DNA of 64,000 nucleotides from Pseudevernia furfuracea (lineage: Eukaryota > Ascomycota > Lecanoromycetes > Lecanorales > Parmeliaceae), in the NCBI GenBank assembly GCA_022315425.1, contig JAIUPT010000032.1, positions 608,501-672,500 on the forward strand, in the 5' to 3' direction. Position numbers and translations under genes: made by a program. Below the pieces are notes generated by a model. That model saw only the letters and a program-made list of their open reading frames with translations, had not been told where the DNA came from and did no database searches. Below are positions 33,478 through 44,674 of the stretch, one piece after another; the first letter of the stretch is position 1, and the number at the start of each line of letters is the position of its first letter.

Positions 33478-35922
33478 CTACCTGGCAGCAACCACTACGA
33501 GAACAATAATAGCAACAAGGATTAGCACTCCGAATCCGGACATGACGCGATTGATGTTCCGCCACCATCTCGCATTCTCGTACCGCGCCTCGTCGACAGC
33601 TCCCAGTTGCTTCTCAAGATCTTCAAGCATCTGGGTCTGGCGAAGAGCATCTTTTCCTTTCGCGCTGATGACCGCTGGCCTTGGAGGCAGCGGTAGCAAG
33701 GCTGCTATAAACCATGCTTTGGGAAGGGTTAGCAGTCTACATAATTGTTCACGGGAAAGGTCTGAGTCACCTGGCGGAAAGATAAAGCCAACGGCGAAGA
33801 GTAGTACTTGGGCCGTCCTTTCACTCGGCGCACTTCCCTCGGCTTGTTCATCCAACCTTGGGGCCTGGAAGATGGATCGCCGTCTGCTAGGAGATGTTCT
33901 GTTATGCCACAGGTGCGGGGACCAATTTGGTGATAACCTGCGCGGCGGAAGACCTCTGACCTCGGCCAGGTCGAGTACTCCGGGTCGTATCCGTCCAACT
34001 GCTAAGGAACTCCGTCGTCGTTGATCATCCGCATCCTTAGCGCGGGTCCGAGGCCGGAACATGTTTAGCGAGATGTTCTCTGTCGATGTCGACGGACGTC
34101 TGTCTGAGCGATCCTTCGAAGTTGAAGTTGCAGACAAGGGACGGGCATAGTAAGCTCTGTCGGTTGAGATTAGCAGGTGTTCAGGCCCTCCGTGCAAAGT
34201 CTTACTTGGCCCAAGCTGGGATGCTATCCCGAAAGAAACCGGCTCTAGATCCAGGCTTAGTGACTACGCTGTATCGATTGTCTCCCGATGCAACGCCCAG
34301 GTACTCCGAGCCCCTTGACCCTGGTATTGGCGGTAGCGGGGTCGGCAGGTCGTCCTCTGGCTCGTTCACTACACGAATAGTTGAGCCGGTAACGTCTCTT
34401 TGGGGAACTGTAGGTGGATTCGGTAAAGGAGGCAGGTCCGAGTACTCTCGCGCTGGCGGCGAACTCAGCAATGGAGGCATGTCTGAGCTTCCTCGAGCAT
34501 TCATAGCCGTGAATGAAGACCTACTCACGCGAGAGGATTCTGGAAGCCATGTTGTATTACTGCTCCTTCCCTCTGACTGTGAGCCGGTCCCTTCGGATGG
34601 GACAGTAGAGAGATGCGGGTTCCAACGGTCTTGGTTGCGCTCCAACGTCTGCGACGGTCGTCGAGGTGTGGACTTTGGCGGCTCCACCCTATAAAGGAAA
34701 TCGAAGTCAGCGTGTCTCTGATAAATAAAGCCGCCAATAGCTTAAGCTACAATTCAAAAAAATCTGGCTTCAACTCCAAATATGTGCCAAATTTCATGCT
34801 GCGCGAGCCTGAAATGCCACCAGGCCATGGCCTGGAATGCGCCGGAGTGTATCAGGGTCTATGCTAATCGAGCCTAAGATACCTTCCAAACAAGGACCCG
34901 ATCCGACAGAAACCTGGTTTATGAGAGAGACCTAGGGAGCAAAATGGGCTTCATGCTCCTAGGACATTTTTCACAACACAAACAATGACGACCAACGAAA
35001 GAAGGAATAATTCCGAATGTACGTACCACGACGCAGAAGCCGATGGTGGCCTTATGATAGGATATTGAAGGTTCACCGAGTTTTGGCTGGATTCATGTAG
35101 ATTTGCATACAAGGGGACAGAAGAAACCCGCCGTTCATGAGGCATCGTGTAACCGGGTGAGACTGGTGAGCTTGGCGATATCGGAGAGGCTGGTGAATCC
35201 TGTACACCCGTGTCCATGGTGGCTAGCTTTTGCAGAGTTGATAAAGATAGATTAGATTTCGAGGAGCCTGGTCGAGCCGTGTTCGGAAAGGCGGAATAAG
35301 AGGCACGCTTCCGGCCATCTCGGGTCTTTTTCACAATGACAGTCCCGGTGGAATTCAAGGACGAAAGGGACGAATCAGAGTCCTTTGAGACAGGTTGGCG
35401 GGGAGCATCCCTTGGGTTCGCCGTCCCATACAATTCGGAGCTCTCGAGTCCGGGAGAAATGCTAGGGAGCTGCACAATTTCGTCGGACACTCGACTGGTG
35501 CTATTGTCGATGCCCTCATCGATTGCGAGGAAGGTTGTGCTCGTACGGGGTTCTGCTGTAGTCCCCTGGGTGGGAGTATCGAAGGCATAACTGGTATCAG
35601 CGCTTCCGCTTCGAAGCTGTGGATATGAGGTTGTCGTGTTCCATGGGTGCTCAACAGCATCTCTTGTTTCACTTTCAAGTTCCCGATTGTTCGAAACACC
35701 CACTCCAGGTGCAAACGTCGATCGCTGTCCGTTGTACACTTTAGGTGAAAGAATCTGGGAAGGCTTGGTCGGAAAGGGACTGCTTTCATATATCTGCGCC
35801 TGAGGGTCTCCAATGATGCGCAGTGTGGGTGATGCTCTTTCGTTGATATGGGAATCGGATCGCTCGTGTAGTGCTGCCCGTCGGGGCGGAGAGCCCTTGG
35901 AAAGGCGTTGAGGGAGATTCAT
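33478..35922 (-). CDS. Serine-rich tail-anchored fungal protein
   Basis: Conserved in filamentous fungi and commonly named only 'serine-rich protein'; function unknown. Exons on the minus strand: 35922-35027, 34688-34206, 34156-33771 and 33716-33478, with introns of 338, 49 and 54 nt. The last intron (33717-33770) is a multiple of three and lacks a stop, but it has a perfect branch site TGCTAAC, and removing it joins GFIFPP to AWFIAALLPLPPRP as a continuous hydrophobic segment. The protein is then about 667 aa. The N-terminal 500 residues are disordered and rich in Ser, Pro and Arg. A first hydrophobic segment lies before PLPPRP, and the C-terminus ends in a 20-residue membrane segment with only Ala-Arg after it (WWRNINRVMSGFGVL...). 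That suggests a tail anchor in ER or plasma membrane. Confidence 0.8.
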
Positions 35923-36763
35923 GCTGGATGGCAGATTGCATAACGTCGGTACTTGTATGAGAGACTCGCTTATTTATAAACTGATCGCTGGTGTTGTTGA
36001 CTCGTTACAGATGGTGAGAGATATAAAATTATTACATGAATCGTAGTGGGGAGAAATAGATAAAAGGAGTGACAATGGGCAAGAGAAAAAAGGAGATGAG
36101 AGAATGAATTAGTTAGGAAAATGAAGTGATATACATAATGAATGGAAGGAAAGGTAAAGAGTGAAGTTGGTGAAAAGGACGAAGATGAAGGTAATGCTGG
36201 AGAGGAAGATGTTCAGTTCTTTTAGCTTCAGGGGTCGAGCTTTGGGTGGGATGCTCCTTAGCGTCAGGTACGACGAGTATTTTAGGATTACCGGTAGAGT
36301 GGGAAATCAATGAATCAATTTTTTTTCCTTTTCTTTTTCTTTTTTTCCTTTCTTTCTCTTCTCTGATTCTCTGACGGCAAAATAGGAGGATAGGCAGAGT
36401 AGTAATGTTGAGTTCTATATCATTGTTGTTTCCTAAGCCTAGCATTTCTTGTGTGCGCGCGCGCAAGACAGCGAGAAGCTATCGATTAAGATAAGACTAA
36501 TAATCTGTCACGTCTTTTTTAAAACGTGCAGCGCGTTAAGTGCTTTTCTATTCTTAGCTTGTTTCAATTTTAATAATCTTCCCCTACCTTTTTGCTGCTT
36601 CATCTACCTATCACCAGTATCAAGTCTTACCAACTTCCCTCTCAAGAATCACACGATAGTAGTATGCAGACCTTTTGACGACAAAAAATCACTATCCTCT
36701 TACACCGTAGTCAAACCCTCCACATGAAACCCTGATGCATCTTCAACTCTGATAGGCGCCGCC
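35923..36763. other. Divergent intergenic region with a long polypyrimidine tract
   Basis: About 840 nt between the serine-rich gene start (minus) and RCE1 (plus). It contains a T/C tract at about 36316-36365, a GCGCGCGC run near 36460, and otherwise no coding signal. It should include both promoters and perhaps long leaders. Confidence 0.45.
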
Positions 36764-37977
36764 ATGGCGCCGACAGCCATCTACCAAACACTCTCAAAAT
36801 ACTGGAGAGACTCAGGTATGTACGGTAGATGGTTTTATTGGTCTACCCTAGAGTCGGGCCTCAACCTCTGTTACTCGACTGCGAGGACTGACCTAACACA
36901 TTTCCCTAGACAAAGTTGAGCCGCCAATGCTCTCCCCAAGTTCTGCTGCCGCACTTTCTGTAGGTCATCGTGCCCTTGGAGGAGGACCTTTCCCCGCCAT
37001 TTGGTTTCCATGTGGGAGGCGTAACTTCCCAAGGGACATCATTCAATCTAATCATTTCTTCCTCCCCATAGCTAGCCTACACTGTCCTCTACGTCTTGCC
37101 CTTCTATCTCTCTTCAACCACCCGCCCATCACCGACCCTGTCCCGCGATGCTCCTTCGGTTATTCGAGCGCGCATCCGCTTCGTCACAGCATCCGTCTTC
37201 ACCTGCTCCCTTCTCACAATTTACGTCATCTCTACGCGAGGAGAATTGTCCTACTCGGAAACCTTTCACCTACTAGGCTGGTATCCTTTTTCTCCCCTCG
37301 ACACCGCCAAGGTCTTATCTCTCACCGCACTTCTCTTCGCTGGACCCCTCTTTGACAAGGGCGTCATCCAATCCGGATGGCGACATTGGGCCAAAGGACG
37401 AGACTTACATGAGACCTTGAGCAGTTGGATTGGATGGCGCAATTACGTCGCGGGTCCGTTCACAGAGGAAGTGTTATTTCGCTCTCTTTTACTCTCTCTG
37501 CATCTCCTGATTCGGCCCCCTTCTTCCCAATCCATTCTCATCTTCGTGACTCCACTATACTTTGGCATAGCGCACATCCACCATTTCTACGAGTACACCC
37601 TCACCCATCCTTTCACTCCGCTGCCGCCGGCGCTGTTGAGAAGCATCGTGCAATTTGGGTACACGACTGTGTTTGGATGGTATGCCGTGTTTTTGTTGCT
37701 GAGAACGGGCAATCTATGGGGTGTTGTGGTCGTGCACGGCTTTTGCAATTGGATGGGTCTGCCACGGGTGTGGGGAAGGGTAGGCGGTGTAGTCATCGAA
37801 GGTGGGGGCCCAGTCCGAGGTAAGGAGGACAAGGATCGAAGAGATGAGGGTGCACAGAAGCTGGGACTTCCGTGGACAGCGGCGTACTACATCACCTTAG
37901 TTGCAGGAGCGGTGGCATGGTGGAAGGCTCTGTGGGTACTGTCGGAGTCGGAGCGAGAGCTGATGAAGATCGGGTGA
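36764..37977 (+). CDS. RCE1: CAAX prenyl endopeptidase RCE1
   Basis: ER-membrane protease (ABI/CAAX type II) that removes the last three residues of prenylated proteins such as Ras. Exons 36764-36815, 36910-36959 and 37072-37977; 1008 nt, 335 aa. The two short first exons encode a soluble start and join in frame to LAYTVLYVLPFYL, the first membrane segment. Catalytic motifs are all present: GPFTEEVLFR (Glu166/167), FGIAHIHHFYE (His202), and VHGFCNWMG (His256, Asn260). Multiple hydrophobic helices surround them. A gene model beginning at an internal methionine would lose the first membrane segment. Confidence 0.95.
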
Positions 37978-38126
37978 CAACCCCGATCGCGGCCGTTGAC
38001 CAAGTTTCGCTGTAGCGAATCAATGTTCGTAAATTTTGCCTTTAGCAGAACTTTCGCACCAGATCTTCCGCATGAAGTCTAGCAGCCTTGGACATACATC
38101 TCTCGCTGACCTTCGTCCGCCACCCT

Positions 38127-39288
38127 TCACGGCGGCACAAACAGGCTCGGCTTCATGTTAATTCTACATAGCTTCGCGACACAACCCCACAGCTGGACTA
38201 GTGTTTGCATGCCCTCCAGAACCCTCATATGGCAGAATCCGATTTCCCGGATAAACTCCAACCGAGCATGCTCACTCAAGCCAGGCATCGTCTTCGTCAC
38301 CCTGAACATACTGCTCACGATATCATGACTTGAGTATCCCAGGTCCCACAGCTCTGTTAACCCTTCCACTGCTGATTCGATACGCGTCTCCCAACAAGCT
38401 TTGATAACCGCTTGCACTTTCACTGGATGTGGAGCGTCGACAACACGGAAGACGTTCTCGCCCGACACAAATCCGAAGCCTGCAAACGTAGATTGGAGAT
38501 TGTTGATAGCTTGTCGCATGTCACCCTCAGCCGAGAAAATGAGCGCAGCGATTCCATCATCAGAATATTCTACCTTCTCAGCTTCACAAATCTGCATCAG
38601 GCGAGAGACGACTTGCGCATCTGTTAGGCGGGCATAGCGGAGGATGGCACAGCGGGATTGAAGGGGCTCGATGATCTTATTAGAGGCATTGCACGCGAAC
38701 GCGAAACGGGTGGTCGAGGAGTAGATTTCCATTGTGCGGCGAAGAGCTTGTTGGGCGCCAGATGTCATGCTGTCGGCTTCATCGAGGATGACCAATTTTT
38801 GTCGGCCTGGCGGTAGAGTCACTTTCTTCTGGGCGAAGCCTTTTATGCGGTTACGGACAACGTCGATACCTTTGGTGTCGGGGTCAGCTGGCGCCCTGGT
38901 TCGGCTCAGATAGACGTTGGCCACTTACCGCGCTCGTCACTGGCGTTCAATTCTAGGACAGCTTCTTTGTACGCGTCCCCGAGCAGTTGTCGGGCCAGAC
39001 AGAGGATCGAGGTGGTTTTGCCGATGCCGGGCATGCCAGAAATGATCACGTGGGGCATGTTTCCATCCTTAGCAATAATCTTGAGACGTTCAATGGTTTC
39101 GGTGTTGCCAACTATGTCGTCTAGGTACACTGGTCTGTATTTCTCGACCCTGACTCGGACTCAGCAGGGGGTAAAGGAAATGGCGGTGAAGAATACCATG
39201 GCAGATCATATGTGGCACCACCAACGCTGTTGACATTGGCCTTGATGCCGTTCTTGGCAGCAGTAGCTGATGACTCTGCCTTTGCCAT
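38127..39288 (-). CDS. RFC4: Replication factor C small subunit (yeast Rfc4 / human RFC2 type)
   Basis: AAA+ subunit of the RFC clamp loader that opens PCNA onto primed DNA. Exons on the minus strand: 39288-39197, 39149-38929 and 38869-38127, introns 47 and 59 nt; 1056 nt, 351 aa. The start MAKAESSATAAKNG leads to LPWVEKYRP, the family's first box. Walker A is GMPGIGKTTS, Walker B/DEAD box is LVILDEADSM, and the arginine finger motif is SRC in PLQSRCAILRY. Sequence around GIDVVRNRIKGFAQKKVTLP matches the human RFC2/yeast Rfc4 branch more than Rfc2, Rfc3 or Rfc5. Length is exactly as expected. Confidence 0.95.
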
Positions 39289-40119
39289 TACGGCTTTGAG
39301 AGGCGTGTGGAAAGGGTTAGGAGATTAAGGAGAGATGTGGTACTTGAGTACTGTATTTCTCAGGTACTTTACTTTGTTGAAGGTGACGCGCTTCGAAGGC
39401 GCTAAATAAATAGAGAGGGGGAAGAAGAAAAGATGATGGCGATGCAGATGCCAAGACGGGATCAGCCACTCCCGAAGAACAAGCATTTACTTTATTGATT
39501 GTGCGGCGTGCCGCCCGTTCACCAGCCATCAGACCAGAGACAGTTGCTTGACTTGCTTCATTCAGCCTTTCAGTTGCTTACAGCCTTACACACACAAAAC
39601 ATCAGGTATAGATAGCATACCTGATGTTTCGCCTGCTGTTCAAGATATCCAAGGTGAATTCCCTTGGTTGGTCCATGACTCTTGCATCTCCATCTCCACA
39701 TGATGCCAAATCTTTTCACTGTTTCCGTCTTGGAGGAAACCAAGGCAAAAAAGAAAGAATTAATCAATCACAGCGCGTCGTCATCTAGTACGTAAGGCAC
39801 TCCGATGATGGATGCTGTCTCTCGCCACAGTGACGCCGCTATGAACCAATCAACGGTATGTCTATCTGCTCGGTCACTCTCTTGCATGCAGTCGCCGTAG
39901 TCCCCACTAAATTAAAGTAACATCTCACCTTCCTTCCATAGATCTGCCGCGTCACCGTGGTCATTTTTGAGACCATGTCTTCTATTTCAATCAACCAAAG
40001 CACTTTGCTTCTACTTCCTGCTCTATTCGTTCATCTTTCCTTCGGAATAAATGATCGCTCTTCTATTCTTCATCACACACACACACTCCTGAATTGCCTG
40101 ACGATCCTACAGTCAAACC
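39289..40119. promoter_or_regulatory. Divergent upstream region of RFC4 and the aspartic protease
   Basis: About 830 nt without a supported gene. A pair of short inverted copies of CATCAGGTAT/ATACCTGATG occurs at about 39601-39628 and could form a hairpin. Several upstream ATGs precede the protease start. Confidence 0.4.
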
Positions 40120-41847
40120 ATGAAAAGCTCCTTTTGTACTGCTCTGGCAGCAGGACTCTTGGCCAGCAGCTCAGCAGCCATTCATCACTTCCAACGGGAT
40201 GCGTCACCGGCCGTCGTAAGACTGGGTACACAGAGGAAGGCTGTGCAGGATCCTGTCAAAAGAGATGCGCTACGCCGGAGACAGACGGTTGCCGAGACAC
40301 TTGACAATGGGGTAAGTTCGCACTCTCGCATGCATGCTGTCAGCAAGAATCGCAGTCTTCAGTGCTGGTATCGCCTGTCTTGTGCCAGAACCGGGTTGAA
40401 AGCCCGAAAAGGGTGCTGCAAGACTTTTCTTCGATGCTGGTAATTCAGTATTCCGGGGGTGCATACCGCCACAGCTTCCACTTCTGTTAACCGCTTGCTT
40501 ACTCATACTTGAGAACTTTGTTGACTGACTTGGTTAAATTAGGAAACACTTTACTATGCCAACGTCAGCCTAGGGACCCCATCTCAAAAGTTAAGGCTAC
40601 ATATCGATACTGGGAGTAGCGATTTGTGGGCGAACGTAAAGACATCTGAGATCTGCACAGACCGAGGGAGTCCCTGTGCGGGAGGAGGAACCTATGATGC
40701 CAACTCCTCGAGTACCTACAAGTTCGTAAACAGCGACTTCAATGTCTCCTATGTTGATGGTTCCGGAGCCGCGGGGGATTACGCGGAAGATACACTCAGC
40801 ATTGGAGGACAGACTCTGAATGGCCTGCAATTTGGCATTGGCTATCAGTCAACATCAGCGGATGGCATTCTGGGAATTGGATATACCGCAGACGAAGCAC
40901 AAGTCAATGCGGCCAACCTAAAGTCCTACGCAAATCTCCCTCAAGCCATGGCTAACGCTGGTCTGATCAAATCAAACGCATATTCTTTGTGGCTAGATGA
41001 TCTCGAAGCCAATACCGGGTCAATCATTTTTGGTGGTGTGGACACAGACAAGTACACTGGCCAACTCCAGACGGTGCCCATACAGAAAGAATTTGACGAG
41101 TATGCGGAACTCATCATCACTTTAAGCAGCATGAGCCTCGTCAATGGGGGAAAAACCCAGAGCTTGAACACCGATCTTCCCACTGCCGTCATTCTAGACA
41201 GCGGGAGCAGCTTGACATACCTACCAAACGACCTGACTAGCGCAATTTATACCGCTTTGGATGTCCAGTACAGTCAACAGGACGGGGCTGCATTTGCCAG
41301 TTGCGACCTTGCCCACGAGAATATCACACTGGACTTTACGTTCACGTCCCCGACAATCTCAATTCCCATCAGCGAACTGGTTCTGAGCGTTTCAAGTATC
41401 GAGGAAGGCCGGGAAAATTTCAACTCAGGCGACAATGGTGAGGGCTCGTATAGTTCCGGTGGTAGCGATGAAAACATCTGCCTCTTCGGTATTGCTCCGT
41501 CCGAGGGGTCAACATCCGTTCTAGGCGACACTTTCCTCCGCTCGGCTTACGTAGTTTATGACCTTGCGAATAATGCGATATCCCTCGCTCAGACCGACTT
41601 CAATTCAACGACTAGCCACGTTTTGGAAATTGGTACAGGCACCGCCAGCGTACCAAACGCCACACCAGTAGCCAGCGCCATTGAAGCGTCTATCTCGCAA
41701 ACAGGGGGTGCCAGAATTGCAGGTGTTTCCGGTACAGTGACAGGAGGATCGATCCCAACTGGCACGAGTGGCGCTGTTTCTTCGCATGTGCCATACGAGC
41801 TTTTTGCTGGCGCTGCTGGTCTTTGGGCAGCTCTTGCGTGTGCATGA
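40120..41847 (+). CDS. GPI-type pepsin-like aspartic protease (yapsin/OpsB group)
   Basis: Secreted or cell-surface endopeptidase of family A1. Exons 40120-40311 and 40543-41847, intron 231 nt; 1497 nt, 498 aa. A signal peptide (MKSSFCTALAAGLLASSSAA) is followed by a propeptide with dibasic KR sites, e.g. before DALRRRQ. The mature enzyme has both catalytic motifs: IDTGSSDLW with Asp86 and ILDSGSSLTYLP with Asp283. The flap region is YVDGSGAAGD. A Ser/Thr/Gly-rich tail follows, and the protein ends in a hydrophobic segment (AGAAGLWAALACA) with no charged end, which is the form of a GPI-attachment signal. Wall remodelling or processing of surface proteins is the family role. Confidence 0.92.
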
Positions 41848-42148
41848 TCATTCCTTTCTTGCGTCAGATCGTTCCACGGTACAGAGCATGACCATTTTCA
41901 TTCACAGCGACATCAAGAAGGCGTTGGACTGTAGTATTTACACGGGACTCAGACACATTACTGTAGCCATTACGAGAGGTACATAGAATGAATGAAATCA
42001 TGCAATGAGAAGTTTCCAACCTTTACAAAGTGTCACCGGTATTAGCGGACTTTCAGTGTTCAACCAACCCAAATTAATTCTCATCGTGATCTTTCAATAC
42101 AAATCAAATCCCACAACAAAGGGGGACCGAATCTCCTGCTTTCTGACA
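41848..42148. other. Intergenic spacer
   Basis: About 300 nt between the aspartic protease stop and the GET4 start, in tandem orientation. No gene seen. Confidence 0.4.
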
Positions 42149-43552
42149 ATGTCGCGATCGTCAAAGATTCAGAAAACTATTGCTAGACAAGAAGAGAAGT
42201 AATTCTCCAATCCTCCAAACCACGGATGCTGGTGTCCTGCCTCAGGCCTTTCATTTCAATGCTGACGGTCTTGCTATGATAGGATCTCAGAAGGCAATTA
42301 TTATGAGGCACATCAGCAACTGCGGGTAGTTGCTTCGCGTTACGTCAAGTCTTCCGACTGGGACTCAGCTACCGATATCCTCTATGGCGGCGCATTGGCT
42401 TTGCTGAAGGCGGGACAAGGTGGCAGTGGTGGGGACCTGGGGTGTTTCCTCGTTGAGGTATTAGGAAAGGCAGAGAAGGGATGCGACACTGGCGAGAAAG
42501 GTGCGTGCGAGTCTGGTATCATAGAGGCAAAGAAGCAAACAGATGGGGAGACCGGCGGCTTGAAGATTGAAGGACCTCGTTCAAGGATCATGGAGTGCTG
42601 ATCTATGAGTCTGATGTAGGGAAGCTGTTGACGCTGTTGAGGGCTTTCCCGCCCAATGAACCTACGAAGAAGAGATTCGTATCCGAGATGGTTGCTTGGA
42701 GTGCAAAAGCTGGAGACTATCCTAATGGAGATCCAGAACTGCACCATGTAGCTGGGACTTTGTTTGCGGAAGGTACAGAGTCCCCGCATGATTTCTGCGT
42801 ACTTTCTAGCTCTATAGAAACTTATTTGTGTCTGCAGAAGGCGAGCCATACGACGCAGAGCGCCATCTCGCACTCGGTACCAAAGACTCCGCTGAGCAGC
42901 TTGCCAAAGTCGAGTACGAATGGTACACCCAGGACGAATCCCACACGGCCGCTCTCTACGCTGCAAGAGCCGTCTTTCCCTACCTCCTGACCAGCAACCT
43001 CCGCTCCGCCAATAAGGCGTATCTCATATTCACCTCCCGCCTCAGCTCCTCCAACAAATCACTCAGCGTACAAGAAGTCAGCAGCACCTCTTCGGACATG
43101 CGCGTCTATCCCTCATTGCCTCTCCTCAATTTCCTCGGTCTTCTCCTGCTGGCGGTTCAGAGGGGTAGCTCAGATCTGTATAAGCAGTTGGCGAAGCACT
43201 ATGCGCCGTATGTGAAGGAGGCTGGTACTTGGGATGACGCCTTGGCGCAATTAGGCGAGATGTATTTTGGGATACGGATACCGAGACCAGGGAATCCTCT
43301 CATGGTACGTACATCTTCCGAGCCGAGTTTCCCTACTCGGGACCCCTTCATTGGGAAGGGAACATGTTCCAGGAGCAAGAGGCTCCCAACACCCTTCAGA
43401 GCTGTCTCATTGCTCGGTCTTTTACCATGAAGAAAGAATGCTGATTTCGAATAATTAAAAAGGATATAATGGGGTCAATGATGGGGTTTGGAGGGAGTCC
43501 GAAACCGAAACCGAAGAAGGTGGATGCACCAGTGCCGCCAGCTGTGGACTGA
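42149..43552 (+). CDS. GET4: GET complex subunit GET4
   Basis: Alpha-solenoid protein that with Get5 bridges Sgt2 and Get3 and hands tail-anchored proteins to the GET pathway. Five exons: 42149-42198, 42283-42500, 42596-42772, 42838-43304 and 43463-43552; 1002 nt, 333 aa. The joined sequence starts MSRSSKIQKTIARQEEK, continues ISEGNYYEAHQQLRVVASRY (the family's N-terminal TPR-like helix), then FPPNEPTKKRFV, GDPELHHVAGTLFAE, and YAARAVFPYLL. The last exon encodes GSMMGFGGSPKPKPKKVD, the Gly/Lys tail seen in fungal Get4. The exon 2/3 junction (intron 42501-42595) is the least certain because the sequence there is poorly conserved; the others are forced by frame. Confidence 0.92.
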
Positions 43553-43660
43553 TATAAGTGGAGGGTATTGTGGGCTTTTGCTGGAGCAATCCTGTCTATG
43601 ACTCTGCAGTACGATATGCCAGAATGCCGTGACATACGCAAATCATCTTGCAACATCTTT

Positions 43661-44197
43661 TCAGCCGCCCATCGAATTCATTTCGGCTTCGAAAATCCAG
43701 TTATCCTCGTCTAGAGACGCTACCTTGCGCCTCAGGCTTGCGTGCACAGCGTTCAAGAGTTCTGATACTTGATCAGGTTAACCTGGCTTCGAGAGTTAAA
43801 TGACGATTGGGGACTGACCTGCGGGATCGTGAGGCTGTAGACTCCTATCCTTATACATCTCTAGTAGTCTAGCATCGAGTTCTACGTGAGAATTAGCAAT
43901 CTCTTCCTAATACCAGGGGGGGCGGACCGCACTCTCTTTCTCGTTGCCCGAGTCCTCCTCTTGTGCTTGGTCTTCATCTAAAGGCGGTAGAAGTGGAATC
44001 TGAACCTGATAATTACCATGGCGATCTTTGACTACAATGTCCGAGCTCTCGTCCGGAGAGCCTTCTTGCAGTGTTATCGCTGATGTAGACGTTGAAGCAC
44101 TTGTTGGACGCCTGCTGAGAGTATGATGGAATAGATTCCGACGAACGCTTGAAGTGCCAGTCGCTGCTGAGCGTGATGCTGTTGACTTTGAAGCCAT
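43661..44197 (-). CDS. Small conserved fungal protein (possibly DUF5315 type)
   Basis: Three exons on the minus strand: 44197-43933, 43881-43819 and 43767-43661, with two introns of 51 nt each; 435 nt, 144 aa. The first 60 residues are Ser/Thr/Ala/Arg-rich. The middle has a short conserved-looking piece, VVKDRHGNYQVQIPLLPPL. The spliced C-terminus reads LDARLLEMYKDRSLQPHDPA, then VSELLNAVHASLRRKVASLDEDNWIFEAE, a helical segment with the DNW signature that I associate with fungal DUF5315 proteins. Stopping at the end of exon 1's open frame would miss this most conserved part. No enzyme motif. It faces RAI1 head-to-head. Confidence 0.72.
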
Positions 44198-44674
44198 CTT
44201 ACTCGATTGTTCGATGCGGATATGGGACGTCTGATGTTTACTGAGTCAAACGCGCCTCAAATTATCACTTAGTGTACTCCGTAGGGCTGGACCAATAGAC
44301 GCTAGAGACGCACAGGAAAGTGCTCAGAGCAAAGTTAAGAGTTTAAATACATGGGAATAATTGCTTGTACTATGATTGTTATTCACTCCTCAAGATGTAC
44401 CATGGTCACTTTACGAGAGGCTGGCTTTCGAAAAAAGTGGTGGATTATCTGCAACAGTATTCAGTGAACACACACCACCAACACGCACCGAGACAGCCGG
44501 CCCCCTCCTTGGGGAGATGCTGCTGAGCGGTTGTAAGGTGAACTACAATCAATAGGAGATTTAGGGGCTCAGAAAATTTCTGGGCTTTTCGTTGAACAGA
44601 ACTTGTCATAGATTTCGACTTGAACCGTCGCCTGTGTATGAAGCAAACGTATCACCCAACGAAATTCCGCAACT
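44198..44674. promoter_or_regulatory. Divergent upstream region of the 144-aa protein gene and RAI1
   Basis: A 477-nt spacer between outward-facing starts. No coding signal. Confidence 0.4.
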
